This document shows positions 45,963 through 54,943 of a DNA stretch of 64,000 bases, one piece after another. The DNA is from Acanthococcus lagerstroemiae (taxonomy: Eukaryota; Arthropoda; Insecta; Hemiptera; Eriococcidae). The notes under the pieces were generated by a model, which saw only the letters and a program-made list of their open reading frames with translations, was not told where the DNA came from and did no database searches. How positions within the stretch are numbered: the first letter of the stretch is position 1; each line of letters starts with the position of its first letter. A program made the position numbers and the translations under genes. The stretch lies in NCBI GenBank assembly GCA_031841125.1, contig JAJSSI010000011.1:620001-684000 (forward strand). The letters are read 5' to 3'.

Positions 45963-47192
45963 ATGAACTATAGTATATTGATTTCCCTTTTCTGCCTGCT
46001 TATCATCGTCTCGTATATTTTTGATATGGTAGCTCGAAAAACCAAGTTTCCCTCGGTGATTTTATTGATCCTCTCAGGTATGGCGCTCAAGGCTTTAGCG
46101 GAATCCTTTAATTATGAAATTCCCGAGCCTTTTATGAAAGAAATCTTACCTAGTTTGGGAAACATAGGTTTAATATTAATAGTTCTTGAAAGTGCGCTTG
46201 AGCTCAAAATAACCTCTAAGAAAAAAAATCTGATCATACGAAGCCTTTTAGCGTCCCTGATGATTTTAATCTTCACTTCTTTAGTCATAGCCTACAGCTT
46301 TTATTTATTTTCAGACTACAAGGTCCCTTTTCTGATATGCGTACAACACTCGGTTCCTTTCGGAGTGATCAGCAGCGCAGTGGCTATCCCAAGCGTCCGT
46401 ACTTTAAAAAAATCAAAAAAAGAATTCATTATCTATGAATCGACTTTTTCAGATATCTGGGGAATCATTTTGTTTAACTTTATCATTAGTAATGATAGTA
46501 TACAGCCTAAAGCTTTCGGACAACTGGGGATGGATGTTTTTTTAGTATTTATCGCCTCGCTGGTAGTTACTTACCTTTTACTACAGCTAATAGCTAGAAT
46601 CAGTCATCACGTGAAATTTTTCCTGATTCTTTCGATTCTCATCCTTACCTTCCTCATCGGAAAGTATTACCATCTCTCTACTTTGATCATCATATTTTTC
46701 TTCGGGCTATTTCTTAAAAATGCCCAGCGCATCGTTCCTGAAAAAATCAAACGCTATATACCTATTGAAAAAGCGGAAGAGGATTTACAACAATTTTTTG
46801 TATTGACCGCTGAAAGCGCTTTTTTAATTCGTACTTTTTTCTTTTTATTTTTTGGATTTTCAATTGATCTTGAGCGGATCACTCATTTGGATGCTTATTT
46901 ATACGGGGGCGCTATTCTGTTGATCATATCTGCCGTCAGAGGGATTTATCTGGGCTTTACTCAGCCGCGCAAGCTAATGCCTGAATTTTTCATCTCACCA
47001 AGAGGCTTGATCAGTATTTTATTGTTTCTGCAATTCTATGAACATCTGAGCGCACACAATCAGCTTAATTTTTTATTAGTGAAGGAAAATACTTTATTGA
47101 TCGTTATTTTAGGATCTATGCTTATGATGATGATAGGTGTTGTAAGATCCGGGAATATAAAAACAAATAAAGCCCCTTCCGCGCAAGATTGA
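45963..47192 (+). CDS. Cation:proton antiporter (CPA superfamily)
   Basis: A 409-residue membrane protein with about 12 hydrophobic segments from residue 3 on. It carries ARKTKFPSVILLILSGMALK at the first helices, ILPSLGNIGLILIVLESALE, the discontinuous helix region PFGVISSAVAIPSV with YESTFSDIWGIILFNFIIS (acidic ion-site Asp), and LIIIFFFGLFLKNAQRIVP. It most resembles bacterial sodium or potassium/proton antiporters of the Kef/CPA2 kind, without a nucleotide-binding tail. The exchanged ion is unknown. The frame is intact, unlike the CPA1 gene at 22195-23741. Confidence 0.85.
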   Translation: MNYSILISLFCLLIIVSYIFDMVARKTKFPSVILLILSGMALKALAESFNYEIPEPFMKEILPSLGNIGLILIVLESALELKITSKKKNLIIRSLLASLMILIFTSLVIAYSFYLFSDYKVPFLICVQHSVPFGVISSAVAIPSVRTLKKSKKEFIIYESTFSDIWGIILFNFIISNDSIQPKAFGQLGMDVFLVFIASLVVTYLLLQLIARISHHVKFFLILSILILTFLIGKYYHLSTLIIIFFFGLFLKNAQRIVPEKIKRYIPIEKAEEDLQQFFVLTAESAFLIRTFFFLFFGFSIDLERITHLDAYLYGGAILLIISAVRGIYLGFTQPRKLMPEFFISPRGLISILLFLQFYEHLSAHNQLNFLLVKENTLLIVILGSMLMMMIGVVRSGNIKTNKAPSAQD

Positions 47193-47296
47193 CCTTAAAG
47201 CTTCTAATTTTTTGATAGTATTTTATACGTATAATTACTATGCTTTGCATGGTAATTAAATTTTAATATATATGTGCATTACATAATTACTAGGCT

Positions 47297-47625
47297 ATGA
47301 ATATAGAGAACACTAGAGCGCAAATGAGAAAAGGAATTTTAGAATTTTGTATTCTCATGCATGGCGAATTTTATACTTCCGATATTATAGAAACATTGAA
47401 AAAAGCTCGGCTTCTGGTCGTTGAAGGCACTATAATCCCTTGCTGAATCGATTAAAAAGCTCGGAAATTACTGCGCTATCGCTGGAAAGAATCCTTATCC
47501 GGACCTCCCAGAAAATATTACTCTTTAACAGAAAAAGGTCAACAAGCGTTGAAAGAATTACAGAATACCTGGGGAAAATTATCTCGATCCATTATTAAAC
47601 TCACTAAAAAACATATCATGAATAA
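47297..47625 (+). pseudogene. PadR-family transcriptional regulator, frameshifted
   Basis: A small winged-helix repressor family. The ATG at 47297 gives NTRAQMRKGILEFCILMHGE and FYTSDIIETLKKARLLVVEG, then shifts near 47440. The next frames contain LYPLLNRLK, LRYRWKESLSGPPRKYYSLT and EKGQQALKEL. Two or more slips break it. The end overlaps the start of the broken PspC-type gene, the usual partner in Bacteroidota. Confidence 0.75.
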
Positions 47626-48287
47626 GATTGTCAACATACATCTTCTGGCCGGTTCAGTTTATCATATAGACGAGAGGAACTATCAATTATTGAAAAACTA
47701 CCTCTCGGCAATTGAAGATTTCTTGCAACCTAACTCTGATGTAAAAGAAGAAATCATGTATGATATTGAACAACGCATATCAGAGCTGCTAAGAGCAGAG
47801 TTGCAAGAAAGGAAAGCGGTTACAAAAGAGGATGTGGAAAAAATTACCCATGAAATGGGGAAGCCTGAAACTTACGCAGATGAAAAAATTAAACATCAGA
47901 AGGTGTTTGCGCAGACTTCTTCAGGATTAAAAAAGCTTTTTAGAAACAAAGATGATAAATACATTACCGGGGTATGTAACAGTATGGCTATTTATTGAGG
48001 TGTTTATGTGTTTTGGGTGCGCTTATTAGAGCTGTATTTTTATTTTTCACACCATCGTATTTTGGGTACTTTTGCCTTATGCAAAAACTACCTCCGATAA
48101 ACTTCGTATGTATAGAAAACCTGTAAATTTCGATACTATAAAAGACTCTTTTCAGGAAAGCTCTTCTGAAGATCCACAGGCGGATTTAAAAAATGTAACC
48201 AGCAAAACTGCGAATACCCTGGAGAAAATATTTAAGAGGCTTCTGCTGTTTTTTCCAAAAATAGTGTCTATTTTATTGATTTCATAG
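47618..48287 (+). pseudogene. PspC-domain membrane protein, frameshifted
   Basis: The ATG at 47618 opens MNKIVNIHLLAGSVYHIDER, then a helical N-terminal domain (EEIMYDIEQRISELLRAELQ, VTKEDVEKITHEMGKPETYA) and the PspC motif LFRNKDDKYITGVCNSMAIY, after which a stop ends the frame at 47998. Another frame holds membrane-like sequence, and a third (48072-48287) has PYAKTTSDKLRMYRKPVNFD plus a terminal hydrophobic segment. PadR-PspC pairs are membrane-stress modules; this one is dead. Confidence 0.72.
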
Positions 48288-48401
48288 GTATTTTTACTAT
48301 CAGTATAAGGAGTACTCAAAAAATTAGGAAATTTCACAGGATTCGATATTGAGAACTTTCTAGTATTACCCGGTTTTTAAAGTCTTTTAATCGGTATATT
48401 A

Positions 48402-48540
48402 ATTTTGAGGCAAATAAGAAAAAAAATAGTGGAGATTAGGCCATACAAAATCGCAAACCCCAAAGAGACAGATCATAAGGTGATCATAGCCTTTCAACCA
48501 CAATTTAAAACGTTACTTAAAAAGGGGCAACGGGGTTTTC
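48402..48540 (+). pseudogene. Second tyrosine integrase scrap
   Basis: A short frame reads KETDHKVIIAFQPQFKTLLK. It matches the block TKKTGHKVIIPLHPQL of the integrase remnant at about 30890-30940, at both protein and DNA level (GATCATAAGGTGATCATA against GGACATAAGGTGATCATA). Nothing else of the gene is recognisable. Confidence 0.5.
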
Positions 48541-48544
48541 CGAT

Positions 48545-48990
48545 CATTATTCTTTAGCCTCTTTATCGGCGCCATTTTCAATGAAGAGCTTTGATGGCTT
48601 CTGTATTACCATTATAAACTTCCCAATGAAGCGGAGTTGCCGAAAAACAACCTTTAGTTTTTACATAAGCGCTTGCTACTATAAAAGAGCCTTTATAAAC
48701 TCTGTTTGGTGCTTTTCAGCAAAAAAAAATTAAGTGGGGTGATTGCGCAACTACTATAATGTCTCCATCTTTGGAGCTTGCTGCCGTATCTACATTATTA
48801 CTTAAGTTAGCATAATCCATTGGGATACCTGAAGGTATGCATCTTTCAATATTTATGTTAGCGCCCGCGGCTATAAGAGCTTTTATTTGTTTTACATTCT
48901 CTCTATGAGCTGCCTTATGTAGCGGAGTCTCTCCTTCATTAGCCTCAAAGGCAGTAGTATATGTAGAAGTTTGTGGTATAAGGGAACCTC
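48545..48990 (-). pseudogene. Ankyrin-repeat protein remnant
   Basis: On the minus strand one repeat reads EGETPLHKAAHRENVKQIKA followed by LIAAGANINIE, and another ATPLHWEVYNGNTEAIKALH then a stop. The intervening part contains PMDYANLSNNVD. Two repeats about 100 codons apart, with in-frame stops, are what remains. Ankyrin proteins are frequent host-interaction factors in intracellular Bacteroidota; that role here is inference. Confidence 0.65.
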
Positions 48991-49535
48991 CGTTCTTTTA
49001 AAAAAGAAACATGAGGCGACTCGCATGGCTTCCGAAATAAAGCAAAACTTTTTCATAGATGTTATAATTAAGATTACAGATTTTTTATCTCCGTTATCAG
49101 GGTTTTGTCCAACGTTGAAAAATTAGATCTTATTTATTACATATATGTTGTTATTATATTATTACTTAAATACTTATTCACTTTTATCCTATAATGACGG
49201 ACCTTTTTGAGCCTCTCTTAGGCCTCTTTGTATCTTCACACTCTTTGTATCTTCACACTATAATAAAATTGTCATGCTTGCAAAAAGCTATTGTATTTGC
49301 TTATTATAAAAAAATACATATACAAAGTCCCTCCGGTAGTTTCAATATATATATCTAAAAGATAGGTAGTAATTGTACTTATCAAAAGTATATTAAAGCG
49401 TGTACATAAAGTTTTAACTCTAGTGATGGGCTTAGCTGTGAGAAGTTCTTATTGGCGGTACCGCAAAAATTCTTTCAAAGAAAGTAAGAAAGAAACTTTG
49501 GGTGAAGTTAAAAGTAATTTTTTTTATAAACAAAG
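48991..49535. other. Non-coding stretch before dnaN
   Basis: About 545 AT-rich bases with no recognised gene. It holds the short tandem repeat at 49224-49257 and, at the end, the dnaN promoter-like box. An in-frame extension of dnaN reaches back to 49423 but looks non-coding. Confidence 0.5.
49224..49257. repeat. 17-bp perfect tandem duplication
   Basis: CTCTTTGTATCTTCACA occurs twice head to tail (49224-49240 and 49241-49257) in a gene-free stretch. It is probably a replication-slippage product. Confidence 0.85.
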
Positions 49536-49543
49536 TATATTTG
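49536..49543 (+). promoter_or_regulatory. Candidate -7 box for dnaN
   Basis: TATATTTG, an exact TAnnTTTG match, 17 bases before the ATG at 49561. It supports that start over the longer open frame. Confidence 0.42.
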
Positions 49544-49560
49544 CCTTCAAACTCAGTTTT

Positions 49561-50676
49561 ATGAAATTCATTGTCTCAAGTTCCGAACTTCTGAAACAGC
49601 TTCAGACGCTAAGCGCTCTGGTAAGCAATAGCAATGCATTGCCCATTCTGAATAATTTTCTTTTTGAACTTCAGGAAAACGAGCTTAAAGTTACCGCTAC
49701 TAATCTGGAAACTACTCTAATTAGTTATATAAAAGTAAGCTCAAACACCTCGGGAAAAACAGCGGTTCCCGCCAAGCTGATTACCGATATGTTAAAGACT
49801 TTCGCGGAACAACCGCTCACACTTTCTTTGAAAGAAGATAAAAACAGCCTTGAAATTACCTCAGAACAAGGTCATTACTCGTTAGCGGTACAAAACAACG
49901 AAGAATTCCCCAAATCACCTGTATTGGAGGAACCCAACCGCTTGACGATGAAAACCGAAATACTCTCAAAAGCCATTAATCAAACCCTTTTCGCCAGTAG
50001 TTCCGATGAGCTTCGCCCGGTAATGACCGGAGTGCTCTTTCAGTTGGGGCCTCAAGGGGCAACTTTTGTAGCTACCGATGCTCATAAATTAGTAAAATAT
50101 ACCAGAAAGGATTTAAAATCTGATCAGATTACCGAATTCATTCTCCCGAAAAAACCGCTTCAGCTGCTTAAAAATATGCTCGATACCGGAGAAATTACCA
50201 TAGAACATAATGAAGCGAACACCCGGTTTATCTTTGATAATAAAACTCTTATTTGCCGCCTGATCGACGGGGAATATCCCAACTATGAAGCGGTCATCCC
50301 TAAAGAGAACAACAAAACCCTTAGCATTAACCGCACGGGTTTTTTAAACGCGCTTAAGCGCATAACGCTTTTTTCCAATAAAAGCACCTATCAAATTTGT
50401 CTACAACTCATTGGAAATGAAATTCATATGTACGCCGAAGACCTTGATTTCTCGAATAAAGCTCAAGAGCGTTTCAATTGCGATTATAAAGGAGAAGACA
50501 TGAAAATCGGATTTAACTCAAAATTTCTTATAGAAATGCTTTCTCATCTCAATGCTGAAGACATTCTCTTTGAAATGTCAGATCCGAATCGCGCCAGTAT
50601 CCTCAAACCTTTGGAAGATAAAGAAGAAGGCGAAGAAACCCTTATGCTGGTAATGCCCATTACACTAGGCATCTAG
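49561..50676 (+). CDS. dnaN: DNA polymerase III beta sliding clamp
   Basis: Forms the ring clamp that tethers DNA polymerase. I start at the ATG at 49561 (MKFIVSSSELLKQLQTLSAL), giving 371 residues, the normal length. Clamp landmarks include LPILNNFLFELQENELKVTA, SSDELRPVMTGVLFQL, TDAHKLVKY, CRLIDGEYPNYEAVIP and the terminal LMLVMPITLGI. The open frame extends 46 codons upstream without similarity. It lies next to pheT, not dnaA, so it does not mark an origin here. Confidence 0.97.
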   Translation: MKFIVSSSELLKQLQTLSALVSNSNALPILNNFLFELQENELKVTATNLETTLISYIKVSSNTSGKTAVPAKLITDMLKTFAEQPLTLSLKEDKNSLEITSEQGHYSLAVQNNEEFPKSPVLEEPNRLTMKTEILSKAINQTLFASSSDELRPVMTGVLFQLGPQGATFVATDAHKLVKYTRKDLKSDQITEFILPKKPLQLLKNMLDTGEITIEHNEANTRFIFDNKTLICRLIDGEYPNYEAVIPKENNKTLSINRTGFLNALKRITLFSNKSTYQICLQLIGNEIHMYAEDLDFSNKAQERFNCDYKGEDMKIGFNSKFLIEMLSHLNAEDILFEMSDPNRASILKPLEDKEEGEETLMLVMPITLGI

Positions 50677-50712
50677 CGCATTTCCCTTTCCAATAGCAAG
50701 AAGAAAGCGCAT

Positions 50713-53133
50713 ATGAAAATATCCTATAACTGGCTTAAGCAATATTTAGTTTCTGAGCTGGCCCCTCATGAGCTCTGTAAAATACTCACCGATATTGGCC
50801 TGGAGGTGGAAAGCTGCGAGGAATTTAAAATTCTGAATCCGCTTTTAAATCATGTAGTCTTAGGTGAAGTGCGCTCTTGCGCGATACACCCCCATGCGGA
50901 TCGTCTTAAGCTTACCCGCGTAGATATCGGACAGAAAGAAGAACTACAAATCGTTTGTGGAGCGCCCAATATAGCCGAAGGTCAAAAAGTGCTTGTAGCC
51001 CTTATAGGCGCTAATGTTCTCGATAGAGAGGGCAAGCAAATACGTTTAAAGAAAAGTAAGATCCGGGGTATAAGCTCTGAAGGAATGATTTGCTCGGCCG
51101 ATGAACTGGCTCTCGAGGGAGATTCTAAGGGAATTTTATTGATAAATAGCAAAGCCCCTCCCGGAGTGCCGGCGTCAGAGCTTTTCAAAACAGATAAGGA
51201 TTACCTTATTGAAATAGGCCTTACGCCCAATCGAGCCGACGCCATGGGACACTGGGGCGTAGCACGAGATTTATATGCTGCCCTTAAGGCGCGAGGGCAA
51301 AAGGCTGAGCTCCATAAACCTAAAGTGGAGCACTTCAAATCTGAAGAAAATATATCAAACTTTCCCCTCTATATAGAATCACCCGATCGATGTATACGCT
51401 ATAGCGGTTGTTTAATTGCAGATATAAAAATAGCGCCTTCCCCTCCCTGGCTTCAAAAAAAATTACAGGCTCTGGGGCTAAATCCGATTAACAATGTGGT
51501 GGATGTAACCAATTTCGTGATGCACGAATTTGGGCAGCCTCTCCACGCCTTTGACGCAGACTGCGTAGAGGGTAAAGAAATTCACGTAAAAACACTTTCA
51601 GAAGGTCAATCTTTCAGAACTCTGGATCATATAAAACGCACACTCAAGGATGAAGACTTAATGATCTGTGACGCTCAGAAGGCGCTTTGTATGGCCGGTA
51701 TTCTAGGGGAGCTGGATTCGGGAGTTACCCAAAATACGCAAAATGTTTTTCTCGAGAGTTCCTGTTTTGATCCGATAAGCATACGACAGAGCGCCAAAAG
51801 ACATGGGCTGAGCACTGATGCCTCCTTCCGATTTGAACGAGGAGTTGATCCTGAGCAAGTATTATACGTACTTAAAAGGGCAGCGCTTTTGATTAAAGAA
51901 ATCGCCGGAGGAAAAATATCAAAACCAATAGATTTCTACCCAAATCCCGTCAAAGCTTTTGAGATAAAACTCCGCTATGAAAAAATAAACCGCTTACTTG
52001 GCGAAATCCTTCCTAAGGAAAAAATAAAAAAAATCCTTTCCTTACTGGAAATAGATATTCTTTCGGAAGAAGATGAAACGCTAAGAGTTTCCATACCCCC
52101 TTATCGAGTAGATGTAGCACGTGAGGTGGATCTGATTGAAGAACTTTTGAGAATCTATGGTTACAACCTGATAAAAACGCCTGAAAATTTTTGCTTTTCT
52201 CTAAATCATGAAAAGAAATCAAAACTTGAAGAGCTTGAAGAAAACACTGCAACAGTATTAAACGCACAAGGTTTTTATGAGCTTATCAATTTATCGCTGA
52301 CGCATCGCAAGTATCAAAAATTTATAAAAGATTCCTCAGATCAAACCATTGAATTACTCAATCCACTTAGCGAGGAACTTGCCCTATTGCGTCAAAGTCT
52401 TTTATTTGGCCTCATGGAGCGCATCTCTTACAACATCAGCAGAAAAAATACTTCATTGAAATTCTTCGAATGGGGTAAAACCTATAGTAAAAAAGAAGGA
52501 AAATATATAGAAAACGATCATTTATCGCTAATTATTACCGGAAAAGAACAAAAAGAACACTGGCTACATTCGAGCGGGCTGTTTTCATTTTTTGCGCTAA
52601 AGGGACTTGTAGAAGCTTTACTGAAAAAAAATCGCGTTCAACAATTCACACAGCAACTCACAGAAAATCCTCTGTTGGATCAGGGTCTTTTACTTACACA
52701 TCGACAAAAACCACTGGCGCATCTGGGACGTGTAAAAAAATCAATTGTCGAAAATTTTGATATTGACCAGGAAGTATTTTACGCTGAAATCTATTGGGAA
52801 TCTATGGTAAGCATCTTTCAGGAAGATAAAATCTATATTCAAGAGCTGCCTAAATATCCGGGAGCGCGCAGAGATTTAGCCATCTTGCTTGACGAAAACA
52901 TAACTTTTGAAAAACTCTATGAGAGCGTACAAGAAACCGAACGAAAGTTCGTAAAATCTACAACACTTTTCGATGTATATAAAGGAGAGACACTTCCGAA
53001 AGGAAAAAAATCTTATGCGTTGAGTTTCCAACTCGAAGACCCTCAGGAGACACTTACTGATGAACGCATAGAGAAAGTCATGGAAAATATTCGTAATGAA
53101 CTCCGCAAAACTCTGGGCGCAGAATTTAGGTAA
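50713..53133 (+). CDS. pheT: Phenylalanyl-tRNA synthetase beta subunit
   Basis: The beta subunit of the alpha2-beta2 enzyme, with the editing and tRNA-binding modules. The 806 residues start MKISYNWLKQYLVSELAPHE. The EMAP-like OB domain is at about 45-150 (GEVRSCAIHPHADRLKLTRV, VCGAPNIAEGQKV). The B3/B4 editing region has INNVVDVTNFVMHEFGQPLH. The B5 domain (KINRLLGEILPKEKIKKILS), catalytic-like core and C-terminal FDX-ACB domain (YPGARRDLAILLDENITFEK) follow. It is 36 bases after dnaN. The alpha subunit is outside the window. Confidence 0.97.
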   Translation: MKISYNWLKQYLVSELAPHELCKILTDIGLEVESCEEFKILNPLLNHVVLGEVRSCAIHPHADRLKLTRVDIGQKEELQIVCGAPNIAEGQKVLVALIGANVLDREGKQIRLKKSKIRGISSEGMICSADELALEGDSKGILLINSKAPPGVPASELFKTDKDYLIEIGLTPNRADAMGHWGVARDLYAALKARGQKAELHKPKVEHFKSEENISNFPLYIESPDRCIRYSGCLIADIKIAPSPPWLQKKLQALGLNPINNVVDVTNFVMHEFGQPLHAFDADCVEGKEIHVKTLSEGQSFRTLDHIKRTLKDEDLMICDAQKALCMAGILGELDSGVTQNTQNVFLESSCFDPISIRQSAKRHGLSTDASFRFERGVDPEQVLYVLKRAALLIKEIAGGKISKPIDFYPNPVKAFEIKLRYEKINRLLGEILPKEKIKKILSLLEIDILSEEDETLRVSIPPYRVDVAREVDLIEELLRIYGYNLIKTPENFCFSLNHEKKSKLEELEENTATVLNAQGFYELINLSLTHRKYQKFIKDSSDQTIELLNPLSEELALLRQSLLFGLMERISYNISRKNTSLKFFEWGKTYSKKEGKYIENDHLSLIITGKEQKEHWLHSSGLFSFFALKGLVEALLKKNRVQQFTQQLTENPLLDQGLLLTHRQKPLAHLGRVKKSIVENFDIDQEVFYAEIYWESMVSIFQEDKIYIQELPKYPGARRDLAILLDENITFEKLYESVQETERKFVKSTTLFDVYKGETLPKGKKSYALSFQLEDPQETLTDERIEKVMENIRNELRKTLGAEFR

Positions 53134-53557
53134 TCCATGAAGTTTAAATCAGGTATTCTTAAGTGTTTAATCTGTGAGATATTATTCCTGCAGAGAAAGA
53201 GGGTAAAGTAGAATAACTTAATATAAATGAGACTAAAAATGATTTTTCTCACTGAGGTAAATAAACACATTGGCGTTCAAAAAGCCGGGAAGCTCAACGT
53301 AGAAAAACAAAAATCAATCCTCATAATAAATAGATTTTGATATAGAAAAGCTTCTGGTTTCATTCTTTAATCTAGAGTGAGTATTTTTAAATCGATATTT
53401 AAAAATTTCTTGCCATTATTCCTGTTCAAATTCCTGCTGAGGTTTTTCCAATCTTGACATTAACAAATATTCATAAATTATTTTTTAAATATTTACTTTG
53501 AAGCAGAATATTGGAAAATTTCTTTTTCTTTAAGTTTGCAGCTATCAATATTGAACT

Positions 53558-53752
53558 ATGAGAGAAAAGAACATCGATGAATTTTTACATAAGAAATTAC
53601 AAAACCACGAGCATATGAGCCCGATACTTCCTGGAAACATAAAGAATTTTTTAATCGATATTGATGGAAGAACTATTTGTGAAGATCTCCCTAATGAAGA
53701 GGCCTGGCGTATGGAAAAGGCTAAAATTTTTCCCGATGTTCTGGAAGTATAA
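53558..53752 (+). pseudogene. HAD-family phosphohydrolase, truncated
   Basis: The frame contains IKNFLIDIDGRTICEDLPNE followed by EAWRMEKAKIFPDVLEV and a stop. I recognise the start of a HAD phosphatase common in Bacteroidota, with the DxDG catalytic motif carrying an extra Arg (DIDGRTI in place of DIDGTI). The rest of the protein, about 100 residues, is missing, and the neighbouring sequence is a transposase remnant, so insertion probably truncated it. Confidence 0.6.
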
Positions 53753-53761
53753 TATTTCCTA

Positions 53762-54640
53762 TTTTTGAATAAGAGCTTTGGCAGCTAAACTAAATACCTC
53801 ATTGATAGCATTACCGACAAGAAGAAGATTTTGTTCCTGCCGCATTCCTGGTCTGATCTAGCTTTTTATGGTATGCCAGCAATGCTCAATGGGATTGAGA
53901 TCCGTAGAGTATGTGGGAAGTAGAGCAAATGGCAGCCGGAAGATTCTATTAACTCCTTTCTTTTAGAGCTCTTATGGAAAGCAGCGTTATCCCATAACTA
54001 CTGTAGTGCCATATGGTAACTCAGGTAGTAATACCTGTTCCAACAATGCATTGAATTCATCTCTGTATTGCACCCTCCGGTAAAGGTCATCGGCGCAACA
54101 AATTTTTCCGATCCATCCACCAATTATACTGATTCTCTCTCGTTTTTTTCCGTAATATCAACATAAATTTTCTTTCCCCTCGGGGCTCTTCCATACTCTC
54201 GGTATAGCCTATTATCAATTCCTGATTCATCTATATACAATTCTAGAGTTCTCTATTTTCGAAACGGTTTCAATATATTTAAGCCTCTATTCTTGATTTC
54301 GTTCTTGATAGAGCTTTACGTTCTTTTAACATGATACCGAGCTGTTTTAGCCTATACCAAATCGAATTTATTCCGAATCCCAGATTGTGTTTCATTTCTG
54401 CCAGAGTATGGCCCAGGGGCTTTGTAACATACTCTGCTAGCATTTTTGAGGATCTATCTTGCGGATAAAACTTCCTTTTTTTTTCTTGGTTTTAGGCTTT
54501 CACCCGCCGCTTTCTTTTTCTGCCATCTGTACAATGTAGCTATGCCTATCTCTAATAATTCAGCAACTTCAGTATTTGATTTTCCTTTTTCCAACAACAA
54601 TATCGCTTTTTCTCTCAAGTCTACACTATATAATATCTCT
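53762..54640 (-). pseudogene. IS630/Tc1-type transposase, second kind, decayed
   Basis: Read on the minus strand from about 54640: LYSVDLREKAI, KGKSNTEVAELLEIGIATLY with RWQKKKAAGESLKPRKK (helix-turn-helix), MLAEYVTKPLGHTLAEMKHN, GFGINSIWYRLKQLGIMLKE, then ELYIDESGIDNRLYREYGRA with PRGKKIYVDI (first catalytic Asp and adjacent block). Later scraps cover the clamp of Asp and Glu motifs. Several frames are used and stops intervene. The sequence differs from the IS630 copy at 33485-34834. I could not find terminal inverted repeats, so the element borders are not set. Confidence 0.75.
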
Positions 54641-54906
54641 TTGCTCTTTCAGCAAAAGTACAACGTATTTTTATCACTTAATTTGGGAATTATTATAGGA
54701 GCCCGAGAAGTAGGCTCTGTTGTTTTGGGCGTCTTTAGTTACGCTTAAGACCTCGCCAAAAGTAGTTAGCCTATGCAAAAAAGAGTAAGAGCGCACCTTT
54801 ATTATGTTGCCCATATATTTTAATAACGATGGAGTTAAGAAAATAATCTTGATTTAATAAAACATAAATCATGTCGATGTTTTACCTTGGCTTTTTAGGA
54901 AATATT
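54641..54906. other. Gap before ffh, no gene recognised
   Basis: About 270 bases; possible outer part of the IS630-type remnant, but no inverted repeat partner was found. Confidence 0.4.
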
Positions 54907-54914
54907 TAACTTTG
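54907..54914 (+). promoter_or_regulatory. Candidate ffh promoter
   Basis: TAACTTTG (TAnnTTTG) with 29 bases to the ATG and a TTG at 54887-54889, 17 bases upstream, as a possible -33 element. It is the most complete promoter seen in the window. Confidence 0.5.
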
Positions 54915-54943
54915 CCATATTTTTTATATGGAATCTTTATAAA

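Noticed and set aside
49423..49560. Upstream extension of dnaN
   Set aside because: No family similarity, and a promoter-like box sits inside it; the ATG at 49561 gives the normal clamp.
49000..49560. Replication origin beside dnaN
   Set aside because: No DnaA-box cluster noticed and no dnaA; the neighbour is pheT.
54446..54748. 100-codon plus-strand ORF
   Set aside because: Antisense shadow of the second IS630-type transposase.
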